A stretch of DNA of 64,000 nucleotides, from assembly GCF_004193775.1 (NCBI RefSeq), contig NC_041002.1, positions 3,211,261 to 3,275,260 on the forward strand, given 5' to 3'. This DNA is from Glycine soja (taxonomy: Eukaryota; Streptophyta; Magnoliopsida; Fabales; Fabaceae). Of the stretch, positions 1 to 10,799 are shown one piece after another (position 1 is the first letter of the stretch; each line of letters begins with the position of its first letter). The notes under the pieces were generated by a model. The model searched no databases, had not been told where the DNA came from, and saw only the letters and a list, made by a program, of their open reading frames with translations. The position numbers and the translations under genes are program-made.

Positions 1-890
1 TAATAAACAAAAAAATTAACATTTTTTCATCTTGTACATTAATATCTTCTATATATCATATTAAAACTTTTAAATTTAGTAGTTTAAAAAATAATTATAA
101 CCAAATGTTTCTAATAACTTGTTCTTTTTTATCAAATATTTTGGTTGACTAAGTTATAGATTAACTAAATCAATGTCTTATCAAAATTAAATACACGCAT
201 AAACTCATTCATCAAATGTTTTTCTTCTAGTGAAATAAAGTTATAAATTAAACAAATGAGCTACTATAAGTTAATTTCTAGTTAATTGAAATGACTTGTT
301 AAATATTAGTATTTTTCCTGTATTTAGTGGGAAAAAAAGTAAAAGGAAAGAAATGGGTGAGAGAGAAAGTAACCCATGATAATGAAATGGGTTTAATTTA
401 GCCAAAAAAGAAATTGAAATGTGAGGGGAAAAATTGTGCCCACGTATTTTTTCAGTCTCTACTTATATGGCAAGAAAATCGGGAAGAAGAGCTGGCTTTT
501 TCTTACCTTCCACTTATGTCACTTTTGGACCACTTTCAATGGAAAAGAAAAATACTGTTCTTATGAGAGCAAAGGGGTAGTTCATGTCAACGTGAGAAAG
601 TGGGGAACAAAAGAGAATCTTTTTACACTGAAGAAAAAAAAAACTAAAATAAAAATAATTTATCAATAATATATTATAGTTTTTTATACTAAAGAAATAA
701 GGAAATGGATTGAGCCTTAGCCCTCTCCTATAACAAAATATAATATTAATATAATATTACAAATCTTATAAAGACATGGTTATTTATTTAAGAAGATATC
801 ATTTTTTTCTATCTATTATTTATTTTACTATATAAATAAATAAGATTTTCACTTTTCCTTATATTTTCTTTTTTAGACGAGTGTTCATAA
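1..890. other. AT-rich intergenic DNA
   Basis: No exon-like stretch, tRNA or clear element was seen. Open frames here are short and of low complexity. The region lies upstream of the carbonic anhydrase gene. Confidence 0.5.
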
Positions 891-1415
891 TATTATGTTA
901 ATAATAAATTATTAGTTAAAACTTATTAAAAATTACAAAATCAAAAAAGAGATCTATCATATAAGATGTGAGATTCACTAAATTTTGTGATTTTAAATAA
1001 ATTTCATCCAATCAACTAGAAAGGGTGCATTAAAAAATATAAGCAAATTATGTAATTTTATTAAATGCTATCATTTCTAAAATACTCTTCATTTAATTTT
1101 AATGATTCTTTTTTATTCATGATATTAAGTTTCAATAAATATTCTATGTTAATAATATTTTATATTATTAGTTAAATTTTATTAAAAACTATAAAATCAA
1201 GAAAGAAATTCTTCATATAAAAGGTGAGATTAACTAAATTTAATAATTTTCAATAAATTTTATTTAATCAATAAGAGAAGGTGTTTTAAAAAATGTAAGT
1301 AACTAATTTTGTTTTATGTAATATTATTATTCTTAAAACATTCTTTATTAATTCTAATTTTATTTTTAATCATTTTTTTTTATTTATGATATCAAGTTTA
1401 ATAAAAAATATTTTA
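891..1415. repeat. Two-copy tandem repeat, unit about 250 bp
   Basis: The block starting near 891 (TATTATGTTAATAATAAATT and what follows) recurs near 1142 with the same order of landmarks: a Lys/Asn-rich A tract, a GTGAGATT segment, a C/TTAAAAAATRTAAG segment and a terminal ATGATATNAAGTTT. Related sequence with the same landmarks appears again near 13913-14240, so the unit is probably part of a dispersed family. The copies are diverged by substitutions and small indels. Confidence 0.6.
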
Positions 1416-1499
1416 AAAATAATTTTATTTTTTTCCTTGAGATTAATAAAATTAAATAATATCAATTAAGTTTTAGTTAGTTATTTTTTTCTTATACTT

Positions 1500-2024
1500 C
1501 CGTAATGGAGCATAACATTTTTTTTTTACCATTTTTCTATTTTATTTTTTGAAATCAAATGAAAGAAATGTTTGTGTTGTTGGCAATAAATTTAGACCAG
1601 TGTTGAGTGGCTAATTCCCTTCTTTGCCTCTCTACACAGCCAATAAAAACTCAAACAGTCATAGCCATATATCTGCTTATCATATCACAAACACAAACTT
1701 CCTTATTTTCTTCCAAATCTCACCACCCAGAAAGCACAAAAGCTACACACATATCCAATCTTTTCTTTTTCTTCATTTCGTCCACCAGATTCATACACAA
1801 TTCACGTATACGTACAATTATTAAGTAATTGATTTCCACCAATCTCTTTCTTTGATGATCAATCATTAATTGATCCATTGTTGTTTACCTGTAAAATTCA
1901 TAGAGATTTCGTACATACTAGTTATTGATCGATTCATCGATTATGAATGATGATTTCCATTATATATATGAAGAGATTGATGATCGTGTGTTGTTTTTGT
2001 TTGGAACCCAAATAGAAGGAAGAG
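1500..2024 (+). promoter_or_regulatory. Probable promoter and 5' leader of the carbonic anhydrase gene
   Basis: The base composition changes from AT-only to C-rich leader-like sequence after about 1600. A CCAAT-like string (about 1638) and a weak TATA-like CATATATCT (about 1663) precede a C/A-rich stretch typical of plant leaders. The exact start site cannot be read; an intron in the leader, ending at an AAATAG near 2014, is possible. An upstream ATG lies at 1943. Confidence 0.35.
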
Positions 2025-2077
2025 ATGGCAGGAGAATCATACGAGGAAGCCATCACGAGTCTGACCAAGCTTCTCAG
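1943..2077 (+). CDS. Upstream ORF overlapping the carbonic anhydrase start
   Basis: An ATG at 1943 opens a 45-codon frame that passes over the main ATG at 2025 in another frame and reaches the end of coding exon 1 exactly on a codon boundary. After splicing the next codon is TGA (2335-2337). If the transcript starts upstream of 1943, ribosomes using this ATG would miss the main start, so it could lower translation. The peptide is acidic then basic and resembles nothing I know. It is meaningful only if this leader is transcribed and unspliced. Confidence 0.3.
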
Positions 2078-5000
2078 GTAACTCTTTTCAGAAAAACATT
2101 GTCGTCCTTTTCTGTCATTTCGCTAAGTTTCCTCTCCCACAAATATCACCATCTAGGAAATATAAAGTTGACCTAACAAAGGAAAGTGATAGAAAAAATA
2201 AATAAATAAAATATCACGAATTTGAATCCTCTAACTAATAATTATAATAAAATTAACAAACTAATATTTTGTTGATAAAAAATAAAAATAATGAGCTACC
2301 TCGTACGCGTTTTGGTTTCTGTTTTTTTCTTTAGTGAGAAAGCTGAGCTCGGTGGCGTTGCCGCCGCAAAGATAAAGGAGCTGACGGCGGAGCTTGATGC
2401 CGCCGGTTCGAAGCCGTTTAACCCGGAGGAGAGGATCAGAACCGGGTTTATTCACTTTAAGAATGAGAAATTTGAGTACGTATCTTTAATTTCTCCTTTG
2501 TCTTTTTCCTTCATTTATCTCTACCTAGCCATAATATAGAGTTAGGAACCTTCTAATTGGTTGGAATTTGCTATACTATGAATAGAGTTCATTAGTGTAT
2601 AATAGTAATCTGATTATATGATTAAATAAAAGTATACTTTTTTTGGATTTTACTCCTTTGTAGTAAACAAGAATAAAATAAGAATCTTGATAAGAAAATT
2701 AAATCCATATTTTAGCACATCCGTATATGCATGTATACATAATATATATTTTTAACTCCAAGGAAGTTGATGTACCAAAAAAACTCCAAGGGAGTTGATC
2801 AAATAGACAAGATCTCGTACTACAAAACATAAACATGTCTCACTATTGAACTATAACTATTTCTTTTGAGGTGAAATAAGTGTAAGGTGTTTTTTGTTAA
2901 CACTTGAGACTTTCCTATCTTGAGTTAGAGCATCATCTCATCTCTCTAAATATTTTAGAATAATATATATATTAGAATAATTACCTTAGCAACAATTAAA
3001 TCCAAAAACTAATGTTTGATAAAAAAAAATCCAAAAATTGATGTACTTTACTATCTCAATATATTCTAATTAGTTTTTATAATTACTGAATCATTGAATA
3101 AAATCTTAAATTAATCCTTAATTTAAAAAACATTTGATATGTACAAGCACATATCATATCAAAATTATTATTATATTTTACTCTAGTTATTTAAAAATTT
3201 GTGTACAAATATACCATATCAAATTTATAATAATATAGAATTTATTATTATGTACAAGTACAAAATGTGGCATTCTGCATGGCACGTACAAGTTATTTAT
3301 AATAAATCCCAAATATACCATATCATAATTTACTTATGTCATGTCTTAACTAGAAGTTTATATTATGAAATTTGTTATTGTATTTTACTTTAGTTATTTA
3401 AATAATTATTTGTTAGTTTCTGATTTTATAAAATATTTTTTAATTTTTAATAGAAAAATTTAAAATAAAAAAATAAACAATATTTTATAAAATCAATAAC
3501 TAACAAAATATTATTAATATTTAAAAATAATTTTTTGATGCATAGTCCTCTTTTATCCCTTTTTCGTCACATAACAACCTCAAAATAAAATGGAAAGCGT
3601 GACAGACGGTGGCACTTTAAGTTTACAATATTAAGTGGCAACGTAAGCAGATGTTTAATCAACCATAAATAAATGAAAAGCATGAGATGGCCAATGTCTA
3701 AAGATGTTTTGTTTTTGGTCCAAAAAGGGCACTTTTCGTGTTAAATTTGATCCTTCGTTGTCGTTTCGGAAATTAAGGCTGGTACTCAATGCATGTTCTA
3801 TTTTTACTTTTTAATTATTTTTAGCAAGTGAGGGAATTACAGTTTCCCTGATATTGGGTGGACATGCTTTGTATTTTTCAGGAAAAATCCTTATCTATAT
3901 GGTGAGCTTGCCAAAGGCCAGAGCCCAAAGGTAAGCCATGTTATTAGTTTCATAATCACTAGCTAGTTACTTAATTAGTTTTCTTAATTCCTAATTTGCC
4001 CTTTGGGTTTGGGCACATGGACCTTGCTGGTACATTAATTTATGGTGAAGTTGAATTTGGTACTTTCAACTATAACGACATGAAAACAGACAAACAAAAT
4101 AAATTCAAAGGGGACAATTGTTTTCAGATTCATTAATTAAATCCTCTATTCCTACTATTATACAACATGGGCATGTGTTAACCTATTATTAATAACTATA
4201 TATATATATAATTGGTCCCAACTTTCTTAGATGGTATAATGTACTCATCTAGGACTTTTGATGCCTATATATAAAAAAATTTCATTGCAATTTTTTATAT
4301 TATTTGAATCTATTACGGTCTAGTAAGCATTGACCTTGATGTTTTTCATTATATTATAAAGTCAGATTCTCTTTTAATAAGTTTATGTTGCCACTAGTGA
4401 ATACTATTATATAACATTCTTATGGCACACATGCAGTTTATGGTATTTGCATGCTCAGACTCGAGAGTTTGTCCATCTCATATTCTGGATTTCCAACCGG
4501 GTGAAGCCTTTATGGTCCGAAACATTGCTAACATGGTTCCACCATATGACAAGGTTTACTCATATCCCTAAATGCTTAATGTTTGGAGGGCCAATATACT
4601 TTGGTTCTATTTATAAGAAATATGTTGTAATAATTTTAGTTTTAGTGCAAAATGCACTACAACTAATTTCTTATAAATAACATCAGATATAATATAAAAC
4701 AAAATAGTTATATATGTTGATAAAAATGTCCAATATATAACTCTAGTTTGTTCAAAGTTAAAAAATTTCACAAAATTTACTGTAAATCTCATTTTTTGTT
4801 GAGTCTGAGTCAATCCTTAAATTTGTTGTGCAAATTGAAAATATAATTGTAAATCATAAACATAACTCAGTCAAATTTGTCGTCCAAAGTCATCTTCTAT
4901 TTGGGTTGCCGTTTTGGTGTTTCAAATTAGCACAAAAGTTTGAATGGCTTTGTGTTATTGTAGACGAAGTATTCAGGAGCTGGGGCTGCCATTGAATATG

Positions 5001-7469
5001 CAGTATTGCATTTAAAGGTAATTTTTTCTCATCCTGTGTTCCTCTCTTTCTTTTATGCATGCTTATCTTATGGTGCTCTAATAATGGTGGGTCATGTGGG
5101 AAAGGAAGAAAGTTTGGTGGTAGAGGCAATTTGTTACGTTGCTTCATTATTTGTTGGGATCTACACGCATCTCAAGTTGCATGACTTATTCTATTTCATC
5201 AAGACACTAGTATTGATTAATTGCGAAAATGGTACTACATGAACAGCGTAAGGAATCTTTGAATTGGTGCACATATTGCTAAAGTAAAGAATGATCAAAC
5301 ATTCAACTAACTACCACACGCAGATAGATATCTACTAAAATAAATAGTGGTAGTCAAATTCATAAATCATTACCCAACATCTAGTATCCCCTATCCACCA
5401 CACCTTCCCACTACGTTTGTTTACGAATATAAATTATTTATTTTATGTACCTACTAATAAATAGGTATTAACGAGGAAAAAAATACATATTTAATTTTTT
5501 TATCAAAAGAAATTAGTTGTTAATATTATTAATTTTTGTTAGCAGAAAGATTCGAATCCATAATTTATCCTCTCTTCCTTCGTCTCTTCAATACTAGACT
5601 CATCTTAGTATATAAATATATTGATACCAAAGAAAAAGTTTCACATAGATATAAATATTATTGTATATTTTTCCAGTATATTCAACCCATTATTTTTAAA
5701 TTATTAATATAAGATGAATATAAAATATTTTATTTTCCAATTAAGTATGAAACATAGCATCTCATTGAAAATCGATCCATTTTTATTTCTAGGTTTGATG
5801 AAAGCATAACACATGTAGTTTGGTGTAGCAAATATAGATGAACGGAAACGTCTTTTTCTAAATTCGAAATAGCTTTTTTTTTGTGCCATTTTTTTAGATT
5901 CTAATGGGTATTATAACTTGCAGGTGGAGAATATTGTAGTTATTGGACACAGTTGCTGTGGAGGTATAAAGGGGCTCATGTCTATCCCAGATGACGGGAC
6001 CACTGCAAGGCAAGTCTTATACGTTGCTATTGCTTGTGTCTCTTAAAGCATCTTTCATGGGTTTTACCATGTGATATTGGATTAAAAAAATTTAATAATT
6101 TTTTATTTTAACAATATAAATGGATTTTAATCATAATAAGAATTGATTGTTTATATATGAACCAGTTCTTATAATTAATTAAAAGTTATGTCAACCTCTT
6201 CTAATTCTGAGTAAGAATTGATTCTTAATCTTAAGAACATACCCCACAAATCTGCCATTTGAGATGTCCTTAAAAGATGGATGGAACAATATGTTACTGT
6301 TGATTAGTTCTCTTAGAATGATTAAACATCTTTTTTCAAAGGATATGCCAGTAATGGAAGTACGTATTATTGAAAGTTTAATTATTTAAACTATTCTCTT
6401 AGTCTTATAAGATTTTTCCAACTAATTCATATTTTCTTAAAAATAATTAATTTAATTAATTATATTAAAGTTAACAATTATTTATATTATAATTCTAAAA
6501 TTATTTATTTCTTATATTTCTATCCACTTAATTATTTTTCATTAATGTTTAGAGAAAAAATAATTAATACATCTAAAAATTAAAAAAAAATCTTATAAAA
6601 AGAGATAAATAATTATTTTAAAAGAATCTTATAGTTAAAGAGGAATAAATTATCACGATAACTTTTCAGGCCTTCCAAAAATGTGATGTTTCACCTATTC
6701 CTTTTTCACATACTTAAAAGAATTTAAAGTTATTTATAATAAATTTTTACAATAACTTTTATGCATTCACTTTGCTTTTCATCCTATCACCTGTATACAC
6801 TTTTTTTTTTTCTCTTCATATCTCTATTTCTCTCACATATAATTTCTTTTAAGAATTTAACGTATCAATAATGTTTAGTACTTTAGTAGATTCATCATTC
6901 ATATCCCAGTATCAATAATAGTGAATATAAAGTCATGTACAGCATTCTTTCCCTGTTGTTGGTTCCACTTTATTGGAGACAACCAGAAGGCTTATTAAAC
7001 CAGGAAAAAAAAACCTTTTAGAAATAATGCTTTGGGCATATACTAAGAACAAATTATAGCCTTTTGTCCAGCATATTAACATAGAGAAACATTCATTATT
7101 TTACTGCTGGCTTTCCATGTCAAATCACATTGTATATTCATGGGAAAGAAGAAAATCATTATACGGATGATTCCTTTTTTGAGAAAATTTTAATTTTCAA
7201 GTATCATTTCTAACTAGTCATTGGATTCTTGCATACAAGATTCCGATCCCCTGACGAATATATTAGAATACTACACAGTGATTTTCATGAACTTAACTGT
7301 TCTTGGTGCTCAATCTTGAAAATCATTTCCTTCTTCTGTGACCTTTCAGTGAATTCATAGAGCAATGGGTCCAAATTTGTACTCCAGCAAAGTCCAAGGT
7401 TAAAGCAGGACCAAGTGACTTAAGTTTCTCAGAGCAATGTACTAACTGTGAGAAGGTAAGAAAATGTAA

Positions 7470-7506
<37 letters not shown>

Positions 7507-7759
7507 CAAAAAGAGCTTAAATTTATTGTAAATGTTTACAAATTGTTATACCCTTTAATTGTAATTAAGATTTTGCTTACTTACTCCAATGCAGGAAGCT
7601 GTGAACGTATCACTTGGTAACCTATTAACATATCCATTTGTTAGAGATGGAGTTGTTAACAAAACTCTGGCTTTGAAAGGAGCACATTATGATTTCGTTA
7701 ATGGTACTTTTGAGCTATGGGATTTGAACTTCAAACTTTTTCCCACTGTATCCGTTTAA
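2025..7759 (+). CDS. Beta-carbonic anhydrase, eight coding exons
   Basis: Zinc enzyme that interconverts CO2 and bicarbonate. Coding exons: 2025-2077, 2335-2475, 3882-3930, 4437-4553, 4964-5017, 5924-6009, 7350-7455, 7595-7759. They join in frame to 256 residues, the usual length of cytosolic or plasma-membrane plant beta-CAs without a transit peptide. Visible signatures are CSDSR (Cys87 zinc ligand, Asp89/Arg91 dyad) and GHSCCGG (His147 and Cys150 zinc ligands). The N terminus MAGESYEEA matches plant beta-CA2/4-type starts, which fixes the ATG at 2025. All introns are GT-AG except intron 6 (6010-7349), which begins GC (AG|GCAAGT); the nearby GT would put a stop at the junction. Other 5' exons giving plastid or membrane isoforms, as in Arabidopsis, cannot be excluded. 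No disabling mutation was seen. Confidence 0.95.
6395..6645. mobile_element. MITE-like element in carbonic anhydrase intron 6
   Basis: The left end CTCTTAGTCTTATAAGATTT and the reverse complement of the right end (TCCTCTTTAACTATAAGATT) form an imperfect terminal inverted repeat of about 25 bp around an AT-rich core. TA dinucleotides flank the element. This fits a Stowaway/mariner-type MITE; the family is inferred from TIR style and size only. Confidence 0.5.
7473..7504. repeat. (AT)n microsatellite, intron 7
   Basis: An uninterrupted AT dinucleotide run of about 32 bp, 18 bp after the donor of intron 7. Confidence 0.9.
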
Positions 7760-7854
7760 GATTCTCTCCAGCAACATAGTAAACCTGAAGTAAATCATGT
7801 ACACTTTGGAAAAGTCAAAAGGGTTTCCATAGAAAAGAAGCAGACATATTCAGA

Positions 7855-7880
7855 AAATAAATAAATAAATAAATAATGGT
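7855..7880 (+). terminator. Likely 3' end region of the carbonic anhydrase transcript
   Basis: Overlapping AATAAA motifs occur in an (AAAT)n run about 100 bp after the stop codon, followed by a GT/T-rich stretch. This is compatible with a polyadenylation region; the cleavage site is not determined. Confidence 0.35.
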
Positions 7881-8460
7881 CTGTGAGCTATATTATTTTA
7901 AACTAGTTTTGTTTTCTACCAAAGTACCATTCTCATTTCTTTGTTATGTATACAGTGTTTTTATTTTATTTTCATTTTGCTGATATACCAATGATTTGAT
8001 GCTCCCAAACTAGCATAGTTTACTTATGCCTTCCTACTTTTGTTTTATTTTATTTTTTAAATCTCATCCAAAGCGTGCAATTCATTGAGAGCATAAAAAA
8101 AGTAATTCCAGTGATTGATAAAAAAAAATTATATAATAAGTTACAAATATGTTCAAATATTAATTATTGATTTTTTTTATCAATCAGTGATATTAACTTA
8201 TTTTATATTTCTTTGTTTGAGATGAGTCAAATACATTTCTCTTATTAATATTGCCCACATTTTATTTGTTGGTTACATTGCATTCTATGCTATGAATGAG
8301 GAAGTCCGAGATTAAAAGAGAGAGAATATTTGAAAAAGATTATAATGGTGCGATGTCATACAATTTGTAATATAGAATTAAGGAAAAAGCTTATAGGATC
8401 ACGTTTCTGCATAGTCCACATCTAACTCACTTATTAGTTATTAATCTTTAAATTCAATGA
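7881..8460. other. AT-rich intergenic DNA
   Basis: No gene, RNA or clear element seen between the carbonic anhydrase 3' end and a copia remnant. Confidence 0.4.
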
Positions 8461-8625
8461 TTCCCTATAAGCTTCGATAATCAGCGTGTATTCAACTTCT
8501 ATAATAGATGGAGCTACAACAACCAGCTTATTGACTTCGTACGAATGTAAACGCATAACTAGTAATCGATTTTCATTTATCAAAGATCACTAGCAAAATT
8601 TGAATCAATAAAACATTTGACAGTT
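8461..8625 (-). pseudogene. Ty1/copia RNase H remnant
   Basis: Read on the minus strand with frame changes, the segment gives DSNFASDL (compare the copia DSDFAGDLDK motif), then KSISW, then IIEVEYTLIIEAYRE (compare the STTEAEYIA...EA.KEA block that ends copia RNase H). Order and spacing match the C-terminal end of a copia polyprotein. Stops and frameshifts make it non-functional, and no LTRs are visible beside it. Confidence 0.65.
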
Positions 8626-8654
8626 AATTTTGATCCTCTAAAAGTGATACATTG

Positions 8655-9105
8655 TTTTGAAGATCAGACCAAATTATTCGGTTTACTCGATCCAACTAGG
8701 AACTGGTCTGTTCACTCCAAAAATTGGAGCATCTCAAAACTGGTATAAACTTATAAAGAACCGGTCAAATTTGGTCCAAATCAGTGAAAACCTGTGTTAA
8801 ACTGGTGAGGAGAACCAGTTTGAACTGATTCTTTTTCTTCATTTATTTACGTTATTTATTTTTCTTTTTAATTTAATAAAAAAATATTTAAAATAAATAA
8901 AAAATCATATTTATTTTACATAAGAAATAATTATTTTTTCTACTATTATTAATTTTTATCTTATAAAATATATAATTTAATCATTTATAATAATTTATCA
9001 TTTTTAGATCCTGATTTTCATGATTTTATTACTTAAATTATATAATATTAAAAAAATTAAAACCAATTCAATCTCGCTTCAACTAATCAAGTAAGTAAAT
9101 ACAAG
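8655..9105. repeat. Dispersed repeat, copy 1 (GGTTTGAACC-rich ends)
   Basis: GC-richer flanks with several AACTGGT, ACCGGTC and ACCAGTTTGAAC strings enclose an AT-rich core, and a second such flank (AACCAATTCAATCTC) closes it. The same arrangement recurs at about 18915-19350. It looks like a non-autonomous DNA transposon family; exact ends were not resolved. Confidence 0.4.
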
Positions 9106-9714
9106 TGGTTAATATATTGAAGTTAAAATTAAATCGTTCAAGTATTATCCAAGTTCAATCTTGGGTAAAAATAATAAAAATAATTTTTTATCAAATTTTA
9201 ACTATGATTAATCATGGTCTCTTTTTTCCTCATCTTAAACTTATAATATTCTGATTTTAAAAACATTACATTAACATTTAAGATTACTTTGATGTATCTT
9301 AACTCCTATCATAAAACAATTGACCCTTCAATTGTTTGAGTAATATTAGGTCTTATACAAATCTAAATACATTAAGTTTCTCATTGTTGATACATAAAAT
9401 ACTGAAGACATTCCTATCCTCTTTGTTTCTCTACTAAGATACATATTTAATGATAATTTAAATGACAAAAAGAGAAATGCTTACATCCGCATATATTAAA
9501 GTCTCGCAACTTTTTGTAAATAATTCTTGAGAAAGCCAAATATTTTTATCCCTATTATCTTAACGAATTTGCATCCTTAATCTTGTTGGTTGATGTAAAG
9601 ACTTTCTTACCAAACTATTTAGCCAATTATGCTTGATTTTCTAAAATTGATATTGATTTAAATTTTGTTTATTTATAGCTATTATTTTAAAGAAAATGTA
9701 ATTTTGTGAGAATT

Positions 9715-10170
9715 TCATAAACTCGACTCGTAAGAGTCTACTTCATATAAAAATAATTATAAAATAACTAAAATAAAATATCAATTAAACATTTCAAAAA
9801 TATAATAAAATAAAATAATAAATCATAAATTTTATAATACTTAAATAACCAAGTATGATAATACATCATTACTAGATAATAACTTACAGATGTTATAGTA
9901 ATAGTAAATCATTTCTGTCAAGGGTTTGATGTTATTGCAAAACAGAAATTTGATGTTATTAAATGTGATAATTTTTTTATTCAAGAACAACACACTAAAT
10001 GAAAGTATATTGAACACTAAACAAACATAAAACAATCCAAAATAACTTACATTTTGATCTAATTTATTTGACTTGCTAACTCGCTAACTCGGTGATAAAC
10101 TCAAGAGTCTACCTAGTTTAAAGTTTACTAAAAAAAAAAATTTAACTCGTAAGAGTTTTGATAACCTTGC
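9715..10170. repeat. Dispersed repeat with ACTCGTAAGAGT-type ends
   Basis: ACTCGTAAGAGT, a 12-bp near palindrome, occurs at the left (about 9727) and the right (about 10146) of an AT-rich core, and related ACTCAAGAGTCTAC is present at about 10099. The right side finishes with GTTTTGATAACCTTG. A MITE-like element is likely; no target duplication was identified. Confidence 0.4.
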
Positions 10171-10799
10171 TTTTAAGGACTAGAAACAAAAAAAGATATA
10201 AGATTAACACAAAAATACGTTAAATTCACATGCACAAAAAAAATATTTATAAGGCTAAAAATTACAACCAAGATTCTCCTTATTATGAATGATTTCCTTC
10301 CCTTTTGCACTAGGCAGTATAAAAAATTCCAAAATCATTTGATGATGTTGAATCAATATAGGATTTGATTTTCACACGTATCTTCCCAGACATCTTAGCA
10401 CAAAGATTGAGAAGCTAGGAGAATCTAGTAGATCACGACAAACATTGAGACTAAACAAAGGATTACATCAAATATAAACATTCACCTGCCATATATAAAA
10501 TTCGGATACACATAATCTAAAATTGTCAATAGATAGCAAAACAAAAAGCATGATCTGGAAGCCAATTCCCATTTTCTTGTTGCAATTACAGCCACCATAT
10601 GTTCTGGGGTTGAAGCTACAAGATCCAGAGTCAGTTGCAACAGTCAGAAGCAACTGTTGGTACCTACTGGCTTCTCAAATCTCTATTCCTAAACTAAGGT
10701 GAATGTGATGGGCATGATAATATGTCTCTGACAAAAAAAACAAGATTTCTTCGCTGGATTTGTTTTATTCTCAGTAGAAATTCCAGGACTCCCAATAAG

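Noticed and set aside
5520..5560. tRNA-like B-box string GATTCGAATCC
   Set aside because: No A box or cloverleaf around it; this string is common in plant repeats.
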